Positions 1-9,732 of a stretch of 64,000 bases of DNA are shown here, one piece after another (positions within the stretch are counted from its first letter, which is position 1; each line of letters opens with the position of its first letter). The position numbers and the translations under genes were made by a program. Under the pieces are notes generated by a model, which worked only from the letters and a program-made list of their open reading frames with translations, did no database searches and was not told the DNA's origin. This DNA is from Paenibacillus sinensis (lineage in GTDB: Bacteria > Bacillota > Bacilli > Paenibacillales > Paenibacillaceae): assembly GCF_019904155.1 (NCBI RefSeq), contig NZ_JAHCMB010000046.1, positions 124,428 to 188,427 on the forward strand. Reading direction: 5' to 3'.

Positions 1-2265
1 CGCAAGGCAACCCGTGAATGGGTTGCAGAATTGCTTGTCCGCGCCCTCGGCAAGACCGCCGACGCCCAGGCGGCAGCGAGCGAGCCGTCAGGGTTTGCCG
101 ATGACTCCAAAATATCCGCAGACAAGCGGGGGTACATAAACGCCGCAATCGATCTCGGCCTGACCAATGGCCTCAGCGGAAACCTGTTCAATCCGCAAGG
201 GGAAGTAACCCGCGCCCAGTTGGCAACCTTTCTGAGCCGGGCTGAAACCCAGTCCCAGGCTGTCTATGCCAACACAACCAGCGGTATTGTCACAGCTATA
301 GGCAGTGGCAGCATTGCTGTGTTCGGCGGGGTCTCCAATGCCGTGTATTCGATGGGAACGTCAACCGGCATATTCGCAAGCACTTCGGAAACCGCAATCA
401 AGACAACGGATATACCTCTCTACTCCAAGGTTACCTTGATCGGGAAGGACGGAGCGGCATCCTATGTGGAACTGACCGATCCGAAGCCTCAGGTTGAGAA
501 CATTCAAGGCAACTTCGCACGGCTGTCCGTATCAGGTGGAAAGCTGTGGTTGAAGACGGTCGACGGCTATCCGGAATATGCTTTCGACAGCCAGACGGTA
601 TTTACAGATAAAGGCGGAAATACGATTGACCCCGCAACCATTACCGAAGACAGTACCGTAAATATTATGCGGGAGACGTATACTTCCCAGCGCAAGATTC
701 TAAAAGTTCAGGTGACTTCGGGCATTGTCAACAAGACAGCCTCCGGCACGCTGAAGAGCATCGATACGTCTACCAAGACGATTGTCTTTACGGGGAGCAC
801 AGGAGCCGAAGAAAGCTATACTTATGATGATCTCTCTCAGTTCTGGTATCAGAATACGAAGCTGGCACCAACGGACCTGAAGTCGGGCTCTGCCGTCAAT
901 TTTACGATCAAGAACAGCGTGATCCAGACGGTTGAAGTGACCGGGGCCGTGGAACGCACCGTTTCCGGCACTCTCCAGGAAATCGGGGATTCCACTATCG
1001 TCTACAAGACGGCGGATGGCAAGCGCGCGGTCAAGCTGCTGGCTGACAGTGTAGGTATAACGATTCCCGGAATGTTGGCCCCGTCGGCCAAAGATCTGGT
1101 CGCAGATTCGGTTGGCGGAGATAAAGTGGAGCTGACACTGAACGGCAGCGATCAGGTAACCAAGATCACGGTGCTGAATCACCAATATGACCAGTATATT
1201 AGCTCATCTGTGGTAAGCTACGATTCTACAACAGGCATGCTGACGCTGACCGACCTTTCCGGCGGGGCCCATGTGGTCAAGCTGAGCAAGGATACCGATG
1301 TGTACAGCTTTGATGGAAGCAAGCCTTCGCTTTCGGTGTTTGGCGGTCAGTTACTGCAGGGCAAGAAGCTGAATGTCATTGCAATTGGTGATCGTGCTCT
1401 CTCGGTCAAAATTGTGTCCAGCTATGAGGGAACCATTCAGGATATCAGCCCTACAGGGCGATACTTCACATTGAAGACGTCCAATGGTCAGAGTCTGAAG
1501 CTGTATGATCCGGCAACTGTAGAAGTGTTCGGCTTGAAGAGTCCTTCCCTGAGCAATCTTGCCGTGGGAGACTCCGTAACCGCGCTCTTGACCAACGGGC
1601 AGGTCGACGTATCGGCTGTCAAGAAGATTCAGAAGCTTCAGCTGCAATTGACTTCGGTGAATGCGGTATCCAACAAGCTTGGCGTGAAGTGGGGAAGCTA
1701 CACCGATGAGCTGAATACTGCGGGCATCTCCGTAACGGACGAGAGCGGAGTGTCGGCCAGTCTTACCGCACTAAAAGCGGGAGATTACATCAATGCCAGC
1801 TTCTCGGGCAATACGCTTCTGGCCCTACAGACCGTATCCCAGAAGATGGGTCAGGTGACGGGAATCGATGCGGTGGCAGGTGCGCTGACGGTGAAGGATT
1901 TCGCCGGCGCCTCTCAGACCTTTAATGTTGCCGGAGGTGTCAAAATCGACCGCAGCGGCACGGTGAACACCTCGCTTGGCAGCCTGTCGCTGTCCGAGCG
2001 TGTGGAAGTGCGCAAGGATGCCGATGGAACGACGATTGCCGCCGTTCTTCCGGCCTTATCGAAGAGCTTCTCTGGCTACGATTCAGTTAATAATTTGATG
2101 AGCTTCAAACGCTCAACGGTTGATGAAGCCTATCAGTTCACCCTTTCGACAAATGTATACATTCACCAAGGCGACACGACATTATCCGTGCAATCTCTCA
2201 AAGAAAATGATAAACTTACAGTATATTTCAAAAACAATGTCATTATTGAAATAGTGAAGCAGTAA
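1..2265 (+). CDS. S-layer-homology (SLH) domain surface protein, 5' end outside window
   Basis: The reading frame is open from the first base, so the gene starts upstream and only its last ~754 codons are here. The visible N-terminal part carries the end of one SLH repeat (TREWVAELLVRALGK) and a complete next one (FADDSKIS... INAAIDLGL... GEVTRAQLATFLSRAE), the module that binds pyruvylated secondary cell-wall polymer and holds exported proteins on the cell surface. The remaining ~650 residues are Thr/Ser/Val-rich beta-type sequence with recurring blocks of the form SGTL..I...(S)TIV, which looks like tandem copies of a small beta domain. No catalytic domain was recognised. It ends at an intrinsic terminator (2293-2337). 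Anchoring is clear; the role of the C-terminal part is unknown. Confidence 0.9.
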   Translation, partial: RKATREWVAELLVRALGKTADAQAAASEPSGFADDSKISADKRGYINAAIDLGLTNGLSGNLFNPQGEVTRAQLATFLSRAETQSQAVYANTTSGIVTAIGSGSIAVFGGVSNAVYSMGTSTGIFASTSETAIKTTDIPLYSKVTLIGKDGAASYVELTDPKPQVENIQGNFARLSVSGGKLWLKTVDGYPEYAFDSQTVFTDKGGNTIDPATITEDSTVNIMRETYTSQRKILKVQVTSGIVNKTASGTLKSIDTSTKTIVFTGSTGAEESYTYDDLSQFWYQNTKLAPTDLKSGSAVNFTIKNSVIQTVEVTGAVERTVSGTLQEIGDSTIVYKTADGKRAVKLLADSVGITIPGMLAPSAKDLVADSVGGDKVELTLNGSDQVTKITVLNHQYDQYISSSVVSYDSTTGMLTLTDLSGGAHVVKLSKDTDVYSFDGSKPSLSVFGGQLLQGKKLNVIAIGDRALSVKIVSSYEGTIQDISPTGRYFTLKTSNGQSLKLYDPATVEVFGLKSPSLSNLAVGDSVTALLTNGQVDVSAVKKIQKLQLQLTSVNAVSNKLGVKWGSYTDELNTAGISVTDESGVSASLTALKAGDYINASFSGNTLLALQTVSQKMGQVTGIDAVAGALTVKDFAGASQTFNVAGGVKIDRSGTVNTSLGSLSLSERVEVRKDADGTTIAAVLPALSKSFSGYDSVNNLMSFKRSTVDEAYQFTLSTNVYIHQGDTTLSVQSLKENDKLTVYFKNNVIIEIVKQ

Positions 2266-2292
2266 GGTACGGCGGCTTGCCTCCAGGAGAAT

Positions 2293-2337
2293 CCGTCTTG
2301 ACGCATGGCTTCAGCCATGCGCCGGGACGGTTTTTTT
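2293..2337 (+). terminator. intrinsic terminator after the SLH gene
   Basis: A 17-bp stem with a few G-U pairs (CCGTC...GCATGGC / GCCATGC...GACGG) closes a TTCA loop and is followed by seven T. It separates the SLH gene from nth. Confidence 0.9.
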
Positions 2338-2482
2338 AAACAGCAAGTGAAGAATGGAATGCCCGCCGCCTTGTAATGAAAGGCACCATCGGCTATAATA
2401 CATACTTTGCCGGACTTTCATGTGATGCAATTGTAAGATGCCGCTGCTGATGCCGGACGATAGTGATGTGCGAGGTACACAT

Positions 2483-3148
2483 ATGAAGATTTCGGATGTC
2501 CGCCATATTCTGGACACGATCGGCGATATGTTCCCGGATGCGCAATGCGAGCTGAACCACAGCAATGCGTTTGAACTGACGATTGCGGTTCTGCTGTCCG
2601 CCCAGTGCACGGATGCGACGGTGAACAAGGTCACCGAAGACCTGTTCCGCAAGTACAAATCGCCGGAGGATTACCTGTCCGTTCCGCTGGAGGAGCTGGA
2701 GCAGGATATTCGCCGGATTGGATTGTACCGCAACAAAGCCAAGCATATCCGCAGCCTATGCGCCATTCTGATCGAGCAATATGGAGGCGAGGTTCCGCAG
2801 GCTCACGATCAGCTCGTGAAGCTCCCCGGAGTCGGTCGCAAGACGGCCAATGTAGTCGTATCGAACGCTTTTGGCGTCCCGGCGATCGCAGTTGACACGC
2901 ATGTCGAGCGGGTTTCGAAGCGCCTCGGCCTGGCGGGCTGGAATGATTCAGTCTTTGAAGTGGAGAAGAAGCTGATGAAGGCTGTCCCGAAGGACGAATG
3001 GACGCTGACGCATCACCGGCTCATTTTTTTCGGGAGATATCACTGCAAAGCCCAGAATCCGAAGTGCCAGGTCTGCCCGCTGCTCGATGTATGCCGGGAA
3101 GGCAAGAAGCGTATGAAAACGTCCCGAGTCAGGCAAGCTAAGAATTAA
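2483..3148 (+). CDS. nth: endonuclease III (DNA glycosylase/AP lyase)
   Basis: Base-excision-repair enzyme that removes oxidised pyrimidines and cleaves the abasic site. The 221-aa protein has the helix-hairpin-helix with catalytic Lys120 (LPGVGRKTAN) and catalytic Asp138 (VDTHVERV), the same numbers as in E. coli Nth. The [4Fe-4S] loop has Cys188, Cys195, Cys198 and Cys204 (C-x6-C-x2-C-x5-C). The ATG at 2483 is chosen because GAGGT lies 6 nt upstream and the protein then has the family length; the frame is open further upstream to 2438. It is followed after 52 nt by a small conserved gene that may be cotranscribed. Confidence 0.97.
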   Translation: MKISDVRHILDTIGDMFPDAQCELNHSNAFELTIAVLLSAQCTDATVNKVTEDLFRKYKSPEDYLSVPLEELEQDIRRIGLYRNKAKHIRSLCAILIEQYGGEVPQAHDQLVKLPGVGRKTANVVVSNAFGVPAIAVDTHVERVSKRLGLAGWNDSVFEVEKKLMKAVPKDEWTLTHHRLIFFGRYHCKAQNPKCQVCPLLDVCREGKKRMKTSRVRQAKN

Positions 3149-3200
3149 GGCCAAGGCGGAGACGAATGAGTCAGAAACAAAGAAGAGGATGGGATCGTAA

Positions 3201-3467
3201 ATGAAGTGCATTTCCGTATACACCGATAATTTTGAATTGTTCTCGGATATTTTTGACCGGGTTGTGGACAGTTCAATGGAAGAGAACGAAGAGCAGGAAG
3301 TCGAAGGCGTGACGATCAGTCATTCTGGCGATGTTCCGGAGCATTACCTGGAGCGCATGTCGCAGAAGCCCGAGGTTGTCGTCATGAAGGACAAGTCCCG
3401 CGGACTGACGATTCTGCAGCATGGCAAAGTATTCGAAATTCTGCTGCCGGTGCTCGAAAGCGCCTAA
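3201..3467 (+). CDS. small conserved acidic protein, function unknown
   Basis: An 88-aa soluble acidic protein (run MEENEEQEVEG near residues 26-36) with no membrane segment and no recognisable catalytic motif. Similar small proteins occur in Bacillus and Paenibacillus genomes under uninformative names. A purine-rich stretch lies just before the ATG. It sits 52 nt behind nth on the same strand with no terminator between, and is followed by its own terminator at 3483-3511, so nth and this gene probably form one unit. I do not assign a function. Confidence 0.75.
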   Translation: MKCISVYTDNFELFSDIFDRVVDSSMEENEEQEVEGVTISHSGDVPEHYLERMSQKPEVVVMKDKSRGLTILQHGKVFEILLPVLESA

Positions 3468-3482
3468 GCGGCTATAACTGAG

Positions 3483-3511
3483 GAGTCTCCCTTACAGGGA
3501 GGCTCTTTTTT
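3483..3511 (+). terminator. intrinsic terminator after the nth unit
   Basis: GAGTCTCCC / GGGAGGCTC stem (one G-U pair), 5-nt TTACA loop, then TTTTTT and a second T-rich stretch. Confidence 0.9.
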
Positions 3512-3660
3512 GTGTTTTTTTAATTTGGAAATATTTAAATTTTATGAACTGCTGCCGATATATATAGAGCAATCATCTACTATTCAGCTCCCTGCCACAA
3601 TGACGCTCATTAGCATCAATATATACTCTCGATATCATCAATCAGAAAAGGTTGCTGCCC

Positions 3661-5730
3661 ATGTTTGCTGTGCCCCAAGACAGGATAATTGTGAACGGAG
3701 AATATTCTATCCCGCTAGTTATTCTCTCCATCGTCATATCATGCTGCGCCTCCTATACGGCGCTCTTCATGAATCAGCGTATCCAGCAGAACAGCTTCTT
3801 TCACAAGTCGTTCTGGCTGCTGATGTCCTCCATAGCTATGGGCCTCGGGATCTGGTCGATGCATTTTGTGGGAATGAGCGCGTTTATGCTTCCGATCACC
3901 ATGAAGTATGATCCGTTCCTGACCGTGATCTCGGCCTTTCCCGCGGTTTTCGCTTCCTACTTAGCTTTTTATTTTGCCAACCGGCCAAGCGTCAGCCATT
4001 GGTCCAGAGCGGTTGCCGCATTTTCCATGGGGCTAGGCATTTCGTCCATGCATTATATCGGGATGGCGGCCATGAAGATGGAAGCGGGCTATAAATATAG
4101 ACCCTGGATATTTCTGGCGTCGGTTCTCATTGCTATAGTGGTATCCTATGTGGCATTATTTGTATTTTCGGCCTTGCAAAAATATATGGCTCATCAACTG
4201 ATCAAGCTGTTGACCTCAATTCCGATGGGGCTTGCGATTACGAGTATGCACTATACAGGCATGTCCGCCGTTGTGTTTTATACGGAAACCCCGCTGCACA
4301 GCAATTTGCATCAAATGCAACAAATGGACATTACCCTGCTGACGACGGTGGTAGTCACCGGGGTCTCGCTGCTGCTGCTGATTTCCGGCCTGACAAGCCT
4401 GCTGGACCGGTATGTGGATCACCGGCTTCATTTCTTTGACGCCCTGACTCTGCTGCCAAACCAGAGAAAGTTCGAGCAGGATCTGAATTCCGTAAAAAGC
4501 GCCCGCAGCCTCGCAATTGTTCACATCCATAACGTGGAGAAGTGGATCAGTATGCATGGATATACCTTCGGAGATACGATCATTCAGGCAGTAGGAGAAG
4601 TGATTCAGAGCATGAAGTCGGCTTCAGCCCAAATTTATCGGATCGAGGAGAACCGTTTTGCTGTTGTTGAGGCGCAGGATTCAGAGGAAACCTTGAATAA
4701 AGCGATGGAACGGACACTGGCTCTTCTAAAAAAGCCGCTCCACATCCATAATCACCGGCTTGCTGTTGAGATGGTATGTGCGGTTTCCCATTCAAACGGC
4801 AAAGAAAAAAGGGAGCTTTTATCCAATGCGATGGCGGTCCTCCAGCATCCCTCAATCCAGTATAATCATGAAATCATTGAGTATAATCCGGAAATTCACA
4901 CATACAGCTATGAACGGCAGATTGTTCAGGATATCGGCAATGCCATCGCCGGGAATGAGCTGTTCCTGGTCTATCAGCCCAAAGTGAGCTCCAAGTCGCT
5001 GAAGCCTGCAGGCGTTGAAGCGCTGCTGCGCTGGCAGCATCCGAGATTCGGCCAGATATCCCCTGGAATATTCATCCCGATCCTTGAGGAGAACGGTAAA
5101 ATCTTCGATGTAACCGACTGGGTGATTGAAGAAGCATGCAGGCAGATTTCCGAGTGGCGGAAGGAATCCGTTGACATAGGCCATGTATCCATCAATATTC
5201 CGGGGTCGTATGTGACTTCATCCCGGCTCCTTAACGTTATCCACGATAACCTGTCAGCATACCGGATCGAGACCCGCTGCATCGAGCTGGAAATTACCGA
5301 GACGAGTGTTATTGAAGATATCGAAAATGCGATTATCGCTATTGCCCGCTTCAGGGAGCTCGGACTATCTGTGGCGCTGGATGATTTCGGAACAGGCCTA
5401 TCGTCCCTGTCCTATCTGAAGCGGATGCCGATTTCGACCATCAAGATCGACAAATCCTTCGTTGACGGAGTACCGATCTCCGATAAAGACTCGGCCGTGC
5501 TGAACGCAATCATTACGCTATGCTACTCCCTGAATCTGAATGTCGTGATCGAGGGCGTTGAGACCGAAGGCCAAATGGAATTTATCACTTCCATGACGGA
5601 AGCGCCGCTGATTCAGGGATATTATTTCTCGCGTCCGCTTATGACCGATGAGTTGGTTGCCTGGTTCGCTAAGAGAGCAGCATTGAATAAGGCAGCGGAA
5701 GCGAAGCGGGGAGAGCAGAGGGACAGGTGA
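3661..5730 (+). CDS. MHYT-GGDEF(degenerate)-EAL membrane protein, c-di-GMP phosphodiesterase
   Basis: Integral-membrane sensor linked to cyclic-di-GMP turnover. The N-terminal ~230 residues form a MHYT domain with about seven membrane spans and three signature copies (MHFVGM, MHYIGM, MHYTGM) thought to bind a metal at the membrane. A GGDEF-like domain follows (LLPNQRKF...), but its signature reads IEENRF instead of GGDEF, so cyclase activity is unlikely. The C-terminal EAL domain is intact: EALLRWQHP, EITETS, LDDFGTGLSSLSYLKRMP, KIDKSFV and VIEGVETEGQ, so c-di-GMP hydrolysis is expected. The ATG at 3661 has AAAAGG 9 nt upstream; a TTG at 3652 is also in frame but abuts that site. Single-gene unit. 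Confidence 0.93.
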   Translation: MFAVPQDRIIVNGEYSIPLVILSIVISCCASYTALFMNQRIQQNSFFHKSFWLLMSSIAMGLGIWSMHFVGMSAFMLPITMKYDPFLTVISAFPAVFASYLAFYFANRPSVSHWSRAVAAFSMGLGISSMHYIGMAAMKMEAGYKYRPWIFLASVLIAIVVSYVALFVFSALQKYMAHQLIKLLTSIPMGLAITSMHYTGMSAVVFYTETPLHSNLHQMQQMDITLLTTVVVTGVSLLLLISGLTSLLDRYVDHRLHFFDALTLLPNQRKFEQDLNSVKSARSLAIVHIHNVEKWISMHGYTFGDTIIQAVGEVIQSMKSASAQIYRIEENRFAVVEAQDSEETLNKAMERTLALLKKPLHIHNHRLAVEMVCAVSHSNGKEKRELLSNAMAVLQHPSIQYNHEIIEYNPEIHTYSYERQIVQDIGNAIAGNELFLVYQPKVSSKSLKPAGVEALLRWQHPRFGQISPGIFIPILEENGKIFDVTDWVIEEACRQISEWRKESVDIGHVSINIPGSYVTSSRLLNVIHDNLSAYRIETRCIELEITETSVIEDIENAIIAIARFRELGLSVALDDFGTGLSSLSYLKRMPISTIKIDKSFVDGVPISDKDSAVLNAIITLCYSLNLNVVIEGVETEGQMEFITSMTEAPLIQGYYFSRPLMTDELVAWFAKRAALNKAAEAKRGEQRDR

Positions 5731-6054
5731 GCCGCACAACTGATAAAAGAATGACATAGCCCGTCCGGTCCACAAGACTGTTCGGGCATTGCTTGTTTCC
5801 CTCTTTTGCCTGCCTCCGCAATGAGATCATTCGATTGGCATTCAACCTCCAGTGAGAAAAAGATAAACAATAGGAAAAATCAATGTCATATGTCATTTTT
5901 TCCTGCTAAAAAGCCACGATCTAAGCTTTGATTTGTGCCAATCCGGTGATAAAATGAAATTATTCCATTGATATTTAACATTTGTTATTAAAATATTTGT
6001 TATGTCGCAAACAAAAAGCCTCTTGAACGATCAATATGTTGGGGTGGGATGCGA
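5731..6054. other. AT-rich intergenic region upstream of dynA
   Basis: No gene seen. The stretch 5860-6010 is markedly more AT-rich than its neighbours and should hold the dynA promoter, though no clear -35/-10 pair was found. It contains a direct repeat of ATTTGTTAT at 5980-5988 and 5995-6003 (15-bp period). A loose inverted repeat around 5760-5790 (GCCCG...CGGGC) lacks a good T-run and is not called a terminator. Confidence 0.5.
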
Positions 6055-9000
6055 ATGGAGCCGGCAGGGATGAGACTACCTGTACAGAATACAGGGGATT
6101 TGGAAAGGACGCTGGGAGAGCTTCATAGCCTGGCGGAACGGCACGGAGACCGGGATAGAGCCCATATCTATGAGGAGCTGGCGCTCAAAGCAAATATGCG
6201 CGAGCTGACCTTTACGTTCTGCGGACATTTTTCGGCAGGAAAATCGAGTATGATCAACGCGTTATGCGGCAAAGAGCTGCTTCCGTCGGGGCCGGTCCCG
6301 ACTAGCGCCAACATTGTGTCCATTCGCAGTGGAGCGCCCCGTGCCATTGTCCGGCGACGGCTGACGGACGGCGCCGAGGATGAGCTGCTCGTATCTCCTG
6401 AACAGATGAGGGAATATTGCCGTCTGGGAGGGGAATACAGCTCGATCGAGGTGTGGGAGGATGTTGCGCTGCTCGGAAGAAGCGGTGTTCTGATGGATAC
6501 GCCAGGTGTGGACTCAACGGATGAGGGTCATCAGCGGGCTACCGAGACCGCACTTCATCTGGCGGACATCGTCTTCTATGTGATGGATTACAATCATGTG
6601 GAGTCAGAGAACAACCTGTCCTTCGCCAAAAATCTGAGCGAGTGGGGCAAGCCGCTGTATTTGATCGTCAATCAGATCGACAAGCATCACCAGAACGAAA
6701 TTCCCATTGAGGTCTATCGTGAGCAAGTGGAAAGCGCTTTCCGAAGCTGGGGCGTTTCTTATGCAGGTGTACTCTTCACTTCATTGAAAGATCAAGGGCA
6801 TGAGTTCAGCGCCTGGGAAAACCTTCCGCTGCTGATCCGTGATCTGCTGAAGCGCAGGGAGGAACTGCTGGCCTACAGCCTCTCTCAATCCATGCACCAT
6901 ACAGCCGAAGAAAGTCTGGAGTCTCTGCGCGAGGCGCAATCTGAAGACCGAGAGCGGCTTCTTCAGGAGCTGGATGGCACAGGTCCGCAGTCTCCGGCTG
7001 CGGAGGCCGCAGAGCTGGATGAGGAAGAGCAGCGGCTTGATTTCATAGCGGATGAAGCAAAGGCAGAAATACGCAAGAGGCTGGACGCTCATCTCGAGAA
7101 CGCCAATCTGATGCCGGCGGATATCCGTGATCTGGTGAGCCGGTTGGCCGAGAGCCTTGCACCCGGATTCCGAACCGGTCTGTTCACAACGGCGGCCAAG
7201 AAGGAACGGGAGCGAGCCGTCCGGCTGACCGCACTGGAAGAAGCGCTTCGGCGCCAGCTGGCTTCGCAGCTTGAAATCCATGTGATTCAGCTGCTCCGCG
7301 AATGGGGCGAATCGCTGGAGCTGTGGAGAGATGAGGAGGAGGCGCAGCTGAAGCTGAGCTTTCCTCATGCGGATTCAGGCTGGCTGTCCGGCGCGATCAA
7401 GCCGGGAGCCCCTACCGGTGGGGAAGCCCTGCTGCAGCTCTGCCGCGGGCTGGCCCTTGAGCTTCGGGGCGGCTTCCGCAGGGCCGCCCTCGGCTCCGCC
7501 GACCAGCAGCTGGCTGCGCTGCCGCCGCTGCTTGCGAAGCGCCGCGCAGAGCTGGCGCTTCGCCGTGCCGCCGCCGGGCGGCGGGCCGCAGCCGCGGCCG
7601 CCCTGGCGGAGCTGGACCGCGCGGAGCAGACCCGCGCGTCCGAACTCGCGGCGCTGCTGCCGCCGCGACTCGCGCTCGCCCCCGGCCTGCTGCCGGAGGT
7701 GAGCGCATACCCCCGGGCGGCCCGCAGCGCCGCCGCCCGGCCGCAGCGTCCGCCGCTAGCGCCGGCGGACCCGGTGTCGGCCGCCCGTCCTGCGGCGGCC
7801 GGACACGCGCCGGCGGAGGGTCGGCGCCGGCTAGGAGAGGCCGCGCGGCTCCTGGAGCGCGCGGCAGCCAGGCTGGCGGCCGAGCCGGCGATGGCCTCGG
7901 CGGCGCGCAGCCTGGCGGCGCGGGCCGCCGATCTGGACGGCGGCCGGTTCACCCTGGCGCTGCTAGGAGCGTTCAGCGCCGGCAAATCCTCCTTCGCCAA
8001 TGCGCTGCTCGGCGAAGAGGTGCTGCCCGTGTCGCCGCATCCCGCCACGGCGGCGGTGAACCGGATTCTGGCTCCGGAAGGGGAGAACCGGCACGGGACA
8101 GCGAGGGTCGTTATGAAGAGCCGCGAGGAATTCCGGGACGATCTCCGTTATTCCTTCAGCGTGCTTCAGCTTGGAGAGCCGGACGCCGGTTCGTGGACAG
8201 AGGCCGTGAACAGGCTGCCGGAACGGGGACGGGGACTTCACCCTTCATTGCTGCCGCATGCCGGGTTCGTACGGGCGGCGGCAAGAGGGTGGAAGGAGGC
8301 GGAACGGCATCTGGGGATCGTCCGGACTGTTGAACTGCCGGAGTACCGGGAGCTGGTGGCGGAAGAGAGCAAAGCGTGCTTCGTGCGGAGCATCGATCTC
8401 TTCTACGAAAGTCCGGTTACCCACAGCGGAATCGTGCTTGTTGATACGCCGGGCGCGGACTCGCTGCATGCGCGGCATACAGGCGTTACCTTCAGCTATA
8501 TGAAGGAAGCGGATGCGATCTGCTTCGTCACTTACTATAATCATGCGTTCTCCAAAGCAGACAGGGGGCTGCTTATGCAGCTTGGCCGGATCAGGGAGAG
8601 CTTTGAGCTGGATAAAATGTTCTTTATCGTCAACGCATCCGATCTCGCGGACAACGAGGAGGAGCTGGGGCAGGTGCTGGAGCAAGTGGCCGGGAATCTG
8701 CGAGCAGCCGGCATCGGCCGGCCCCGTATCTATGCACTGTCCAGTCTTCGGGCGCTGGAAGCCCGGAAATCGGGGATTGACCCGGAGCCGTCCTTCGGCT
8801 TCGGTCTCTTTGAGAATGAATTGTGGCGGTTCGCCGGACAGGAGCTTCCCGGTCTAGCGTTGAGTTCCGCCCGCGAGAGCCTGAGCTCGGTGCGGAAGCG
8901 GGCGGAGGAATGGCGGGAGATGGCTTCAACCGCCGAGTCTGAGCGGGAGGCGGAAGTCAACCGCATCGGAGAGCGGCGAAAGGCGGCGGAGAACGCGCTG

Positions 9001-9732
9001 GAGCGGTTGTCCAGGGATGATCGGGTGCTGCGCGACATAAGACGGGAGGGCGAGGAGCTGCTCTATCATGTCCGCCAGCGGCTGGGCTTTGCGCTGGGAG
9101 GAATGTTTCAGGAATCGTTCCACCCCTCCTTGCTGCGGAGCGATGCCGGGCCGATGAAAGAGGCATTTGCCGCCTGCGGACGGGAATTATGGCGGACCGC
9201 AGGCGGCGAGCTGGAGGCCGAGCTCTGGGCGACGACGCTGCGCCTGTCGTCGGCGGGCCGCAGACTCGTCTTGTCTGCGGCGGACGCCATAGTGGAAGAG
9301 CTGGGCGGCTCCGGACTGACCTGTGAGGGAGAGGCCTGGGACGAACGGTCCTGGCCGGCGCCCGGGCGGCTGGAAGCCGCGCTGCCGGAAGCCGCGCTGC
9401 CGGAAGCCGATTGGGATCGCTGGTGGCCGTTCTTCAAATCGCCGAAGGCCTTCTTTGAAGGCGGAGGCCGGGATGCGCTGCGGCGGGCGGCGGAGCCGCA
9501 ATTGAAGGAAGCGATTGCGGCGGCTGCTGCGAAGGCCGAACCCGCGCTGCTGGCGCATTATGAGACCCTGGCCTCCGAGGCGCTTGCCACCGCGGCACGG
9601 GAGCTTGCATCGGCGCTCAAGGAACGGGAGATCGCCATGTTATCGCTTCTGAAGGGGGGTGATACGGCGGAACGCTGGGCGGCTCTGGCGCAAGAGCTGC
9701 AACAGATCGAATCCGGAATGGCCTCCCTGTAA
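6055..9732 (+). CDS. dynA: tandem dynamin-like GTPase (DynA family)
   Basis: Large bacterial dynamin with two complete GTPase heads in one chain, as in B. subtilis DynA, which remodels and repairs membranes. Head 1 has P-loop GHFSAGKSS near residue 58, DTPGVDST and NQIDK. Head 2 has P-loop GAFSAGKSS near residue 638, DTPGADSL and NASDL. Each head is followed by long charged helical stretches, the expected stalks. At 1225 aa it is close to the usual ~1200. The segment coded by about 7440-7960 is Ala/Arg/Pro-rich and extremely GC-rich, and a 15-bp tandem duplication lies at 9372-9409. ATG 6055 is preferred over ATG 6049 because GGGGTGGG lies 6 nt upstream of it. Stands alone. Confidence 0.93.
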   Translation: MEPAGMRLPVQNTGDLERTLGELHSLAERHGDRDRAHIYEELALKANMRELTFTFCGHFSAGKSSMINALCGKELLPSGPVPTSANIVSIRSGAPRAIVRRRLTDGAEDELLVSPEQMREYCRLGGEYSSIEVWEDVALLGRSGVLMDTPGVDSTDEGHQRATETALHLADIVFYVMDYNHVESENNLSFAKNLSEWGKPLYLIVNQIDKHHQNEIPIEVYREQVESAFRSWGVSYAGVLFTSLKDQGHEFSAWENLPLLIRDLLKRREELLAYSLSQSMHHTAEESLESLREAQSEDRERLLQELDGTGPQSPAAEAAELDEEEQRLDFIADEAKAEIRKRLDAHLENANLMPADIRDLVSRLAESLAPGFRTGLFTTAAKKERERAVRLTALEEALRRQLASQLEIHVIQLLREWGESLELWRDEEEAQLKLSFPHADSGWLSGAIKPGAPTGGEALLQLCRGLALELRGGFRRAALGSADQQLAALPPLLAKRRAELALRRAAAGRRAAAAAALAELDRAEQTRASELAALLPPRLALAPGLLPEVSAYPRAARSAAARPQRPPLAPADPVSAARPAAAGHAPAEGRRRLGEAARLLERAAARLAAEPAMASAARSLAARAADLDGGRFTLALLGAFSAGKSSFANALLGEEVLPVSPHPATAAVNRILAPEGENRHGTARVVMKSREEFRDDLRYSFSVLQLGEPDAGSWTEAVNRLPERGRGLHPSLLPHAGFVRAAARGWKEAERHLGIVRTVELPEYRELVAEESKACFVRSIDLFYESPVTHSGIVLVDTPGADSLHARHTGVTFSYMKEADAICFVTYYNHAFSKADRGLLMQLGRIRESFELDKMFFIVNASDLADNEEELGQVLEQVAGNLRAAGIGRPRIYALSSLRALEARKSGIDPEPSFGFGLFENELWRFAGQELPGLALSSARESLSSVRKRAEEWREMASTAESEREAEVNRIGERRKAAENALERLSRDDRVLRDIRREGEELLYHVRQRLGFALGGMFQESFHPSLLRSDAGPMKEAFAACGRELWRTAGGELEAELWATTLRLSSAGRRLVLSAADAIVEELGGSGLTCEGEAWDERSWPAPGRLEAALPEAALPEADWDRWWPFFKSPKAFFEGGGRDALRRAAEPQLKEAIAAAAAKAEPALLAHYETLASEALATAARELASALKEREIAMLSLLKGGDTAERWAALAQELQQIESGMASL
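9372..9409 (+). repeat. 15-bp in-frame tandem duplication inside dynA
   Basis: The unit GGAAGCCGCGCTGCC occurs twice in a row (9372-9386, 9387-9401) and begins a third time, coding the repeated residues EAALPEAALPEA. This is typical of recent replication slippage in a tolerant segment near the C-terminal stalk. Confidence 0.85.

Noticed and set aside
5755-5800. Terminator after the MHYT gene
   Set aside because: The GCCCG/CGGGC pairing has a long loop and no proper T-run.
7365-8048. 227-codon minus-strand frame, Ala/Ser/Arg-rich
   Set aside because: Product of the extreme GC content of the dynA linker.
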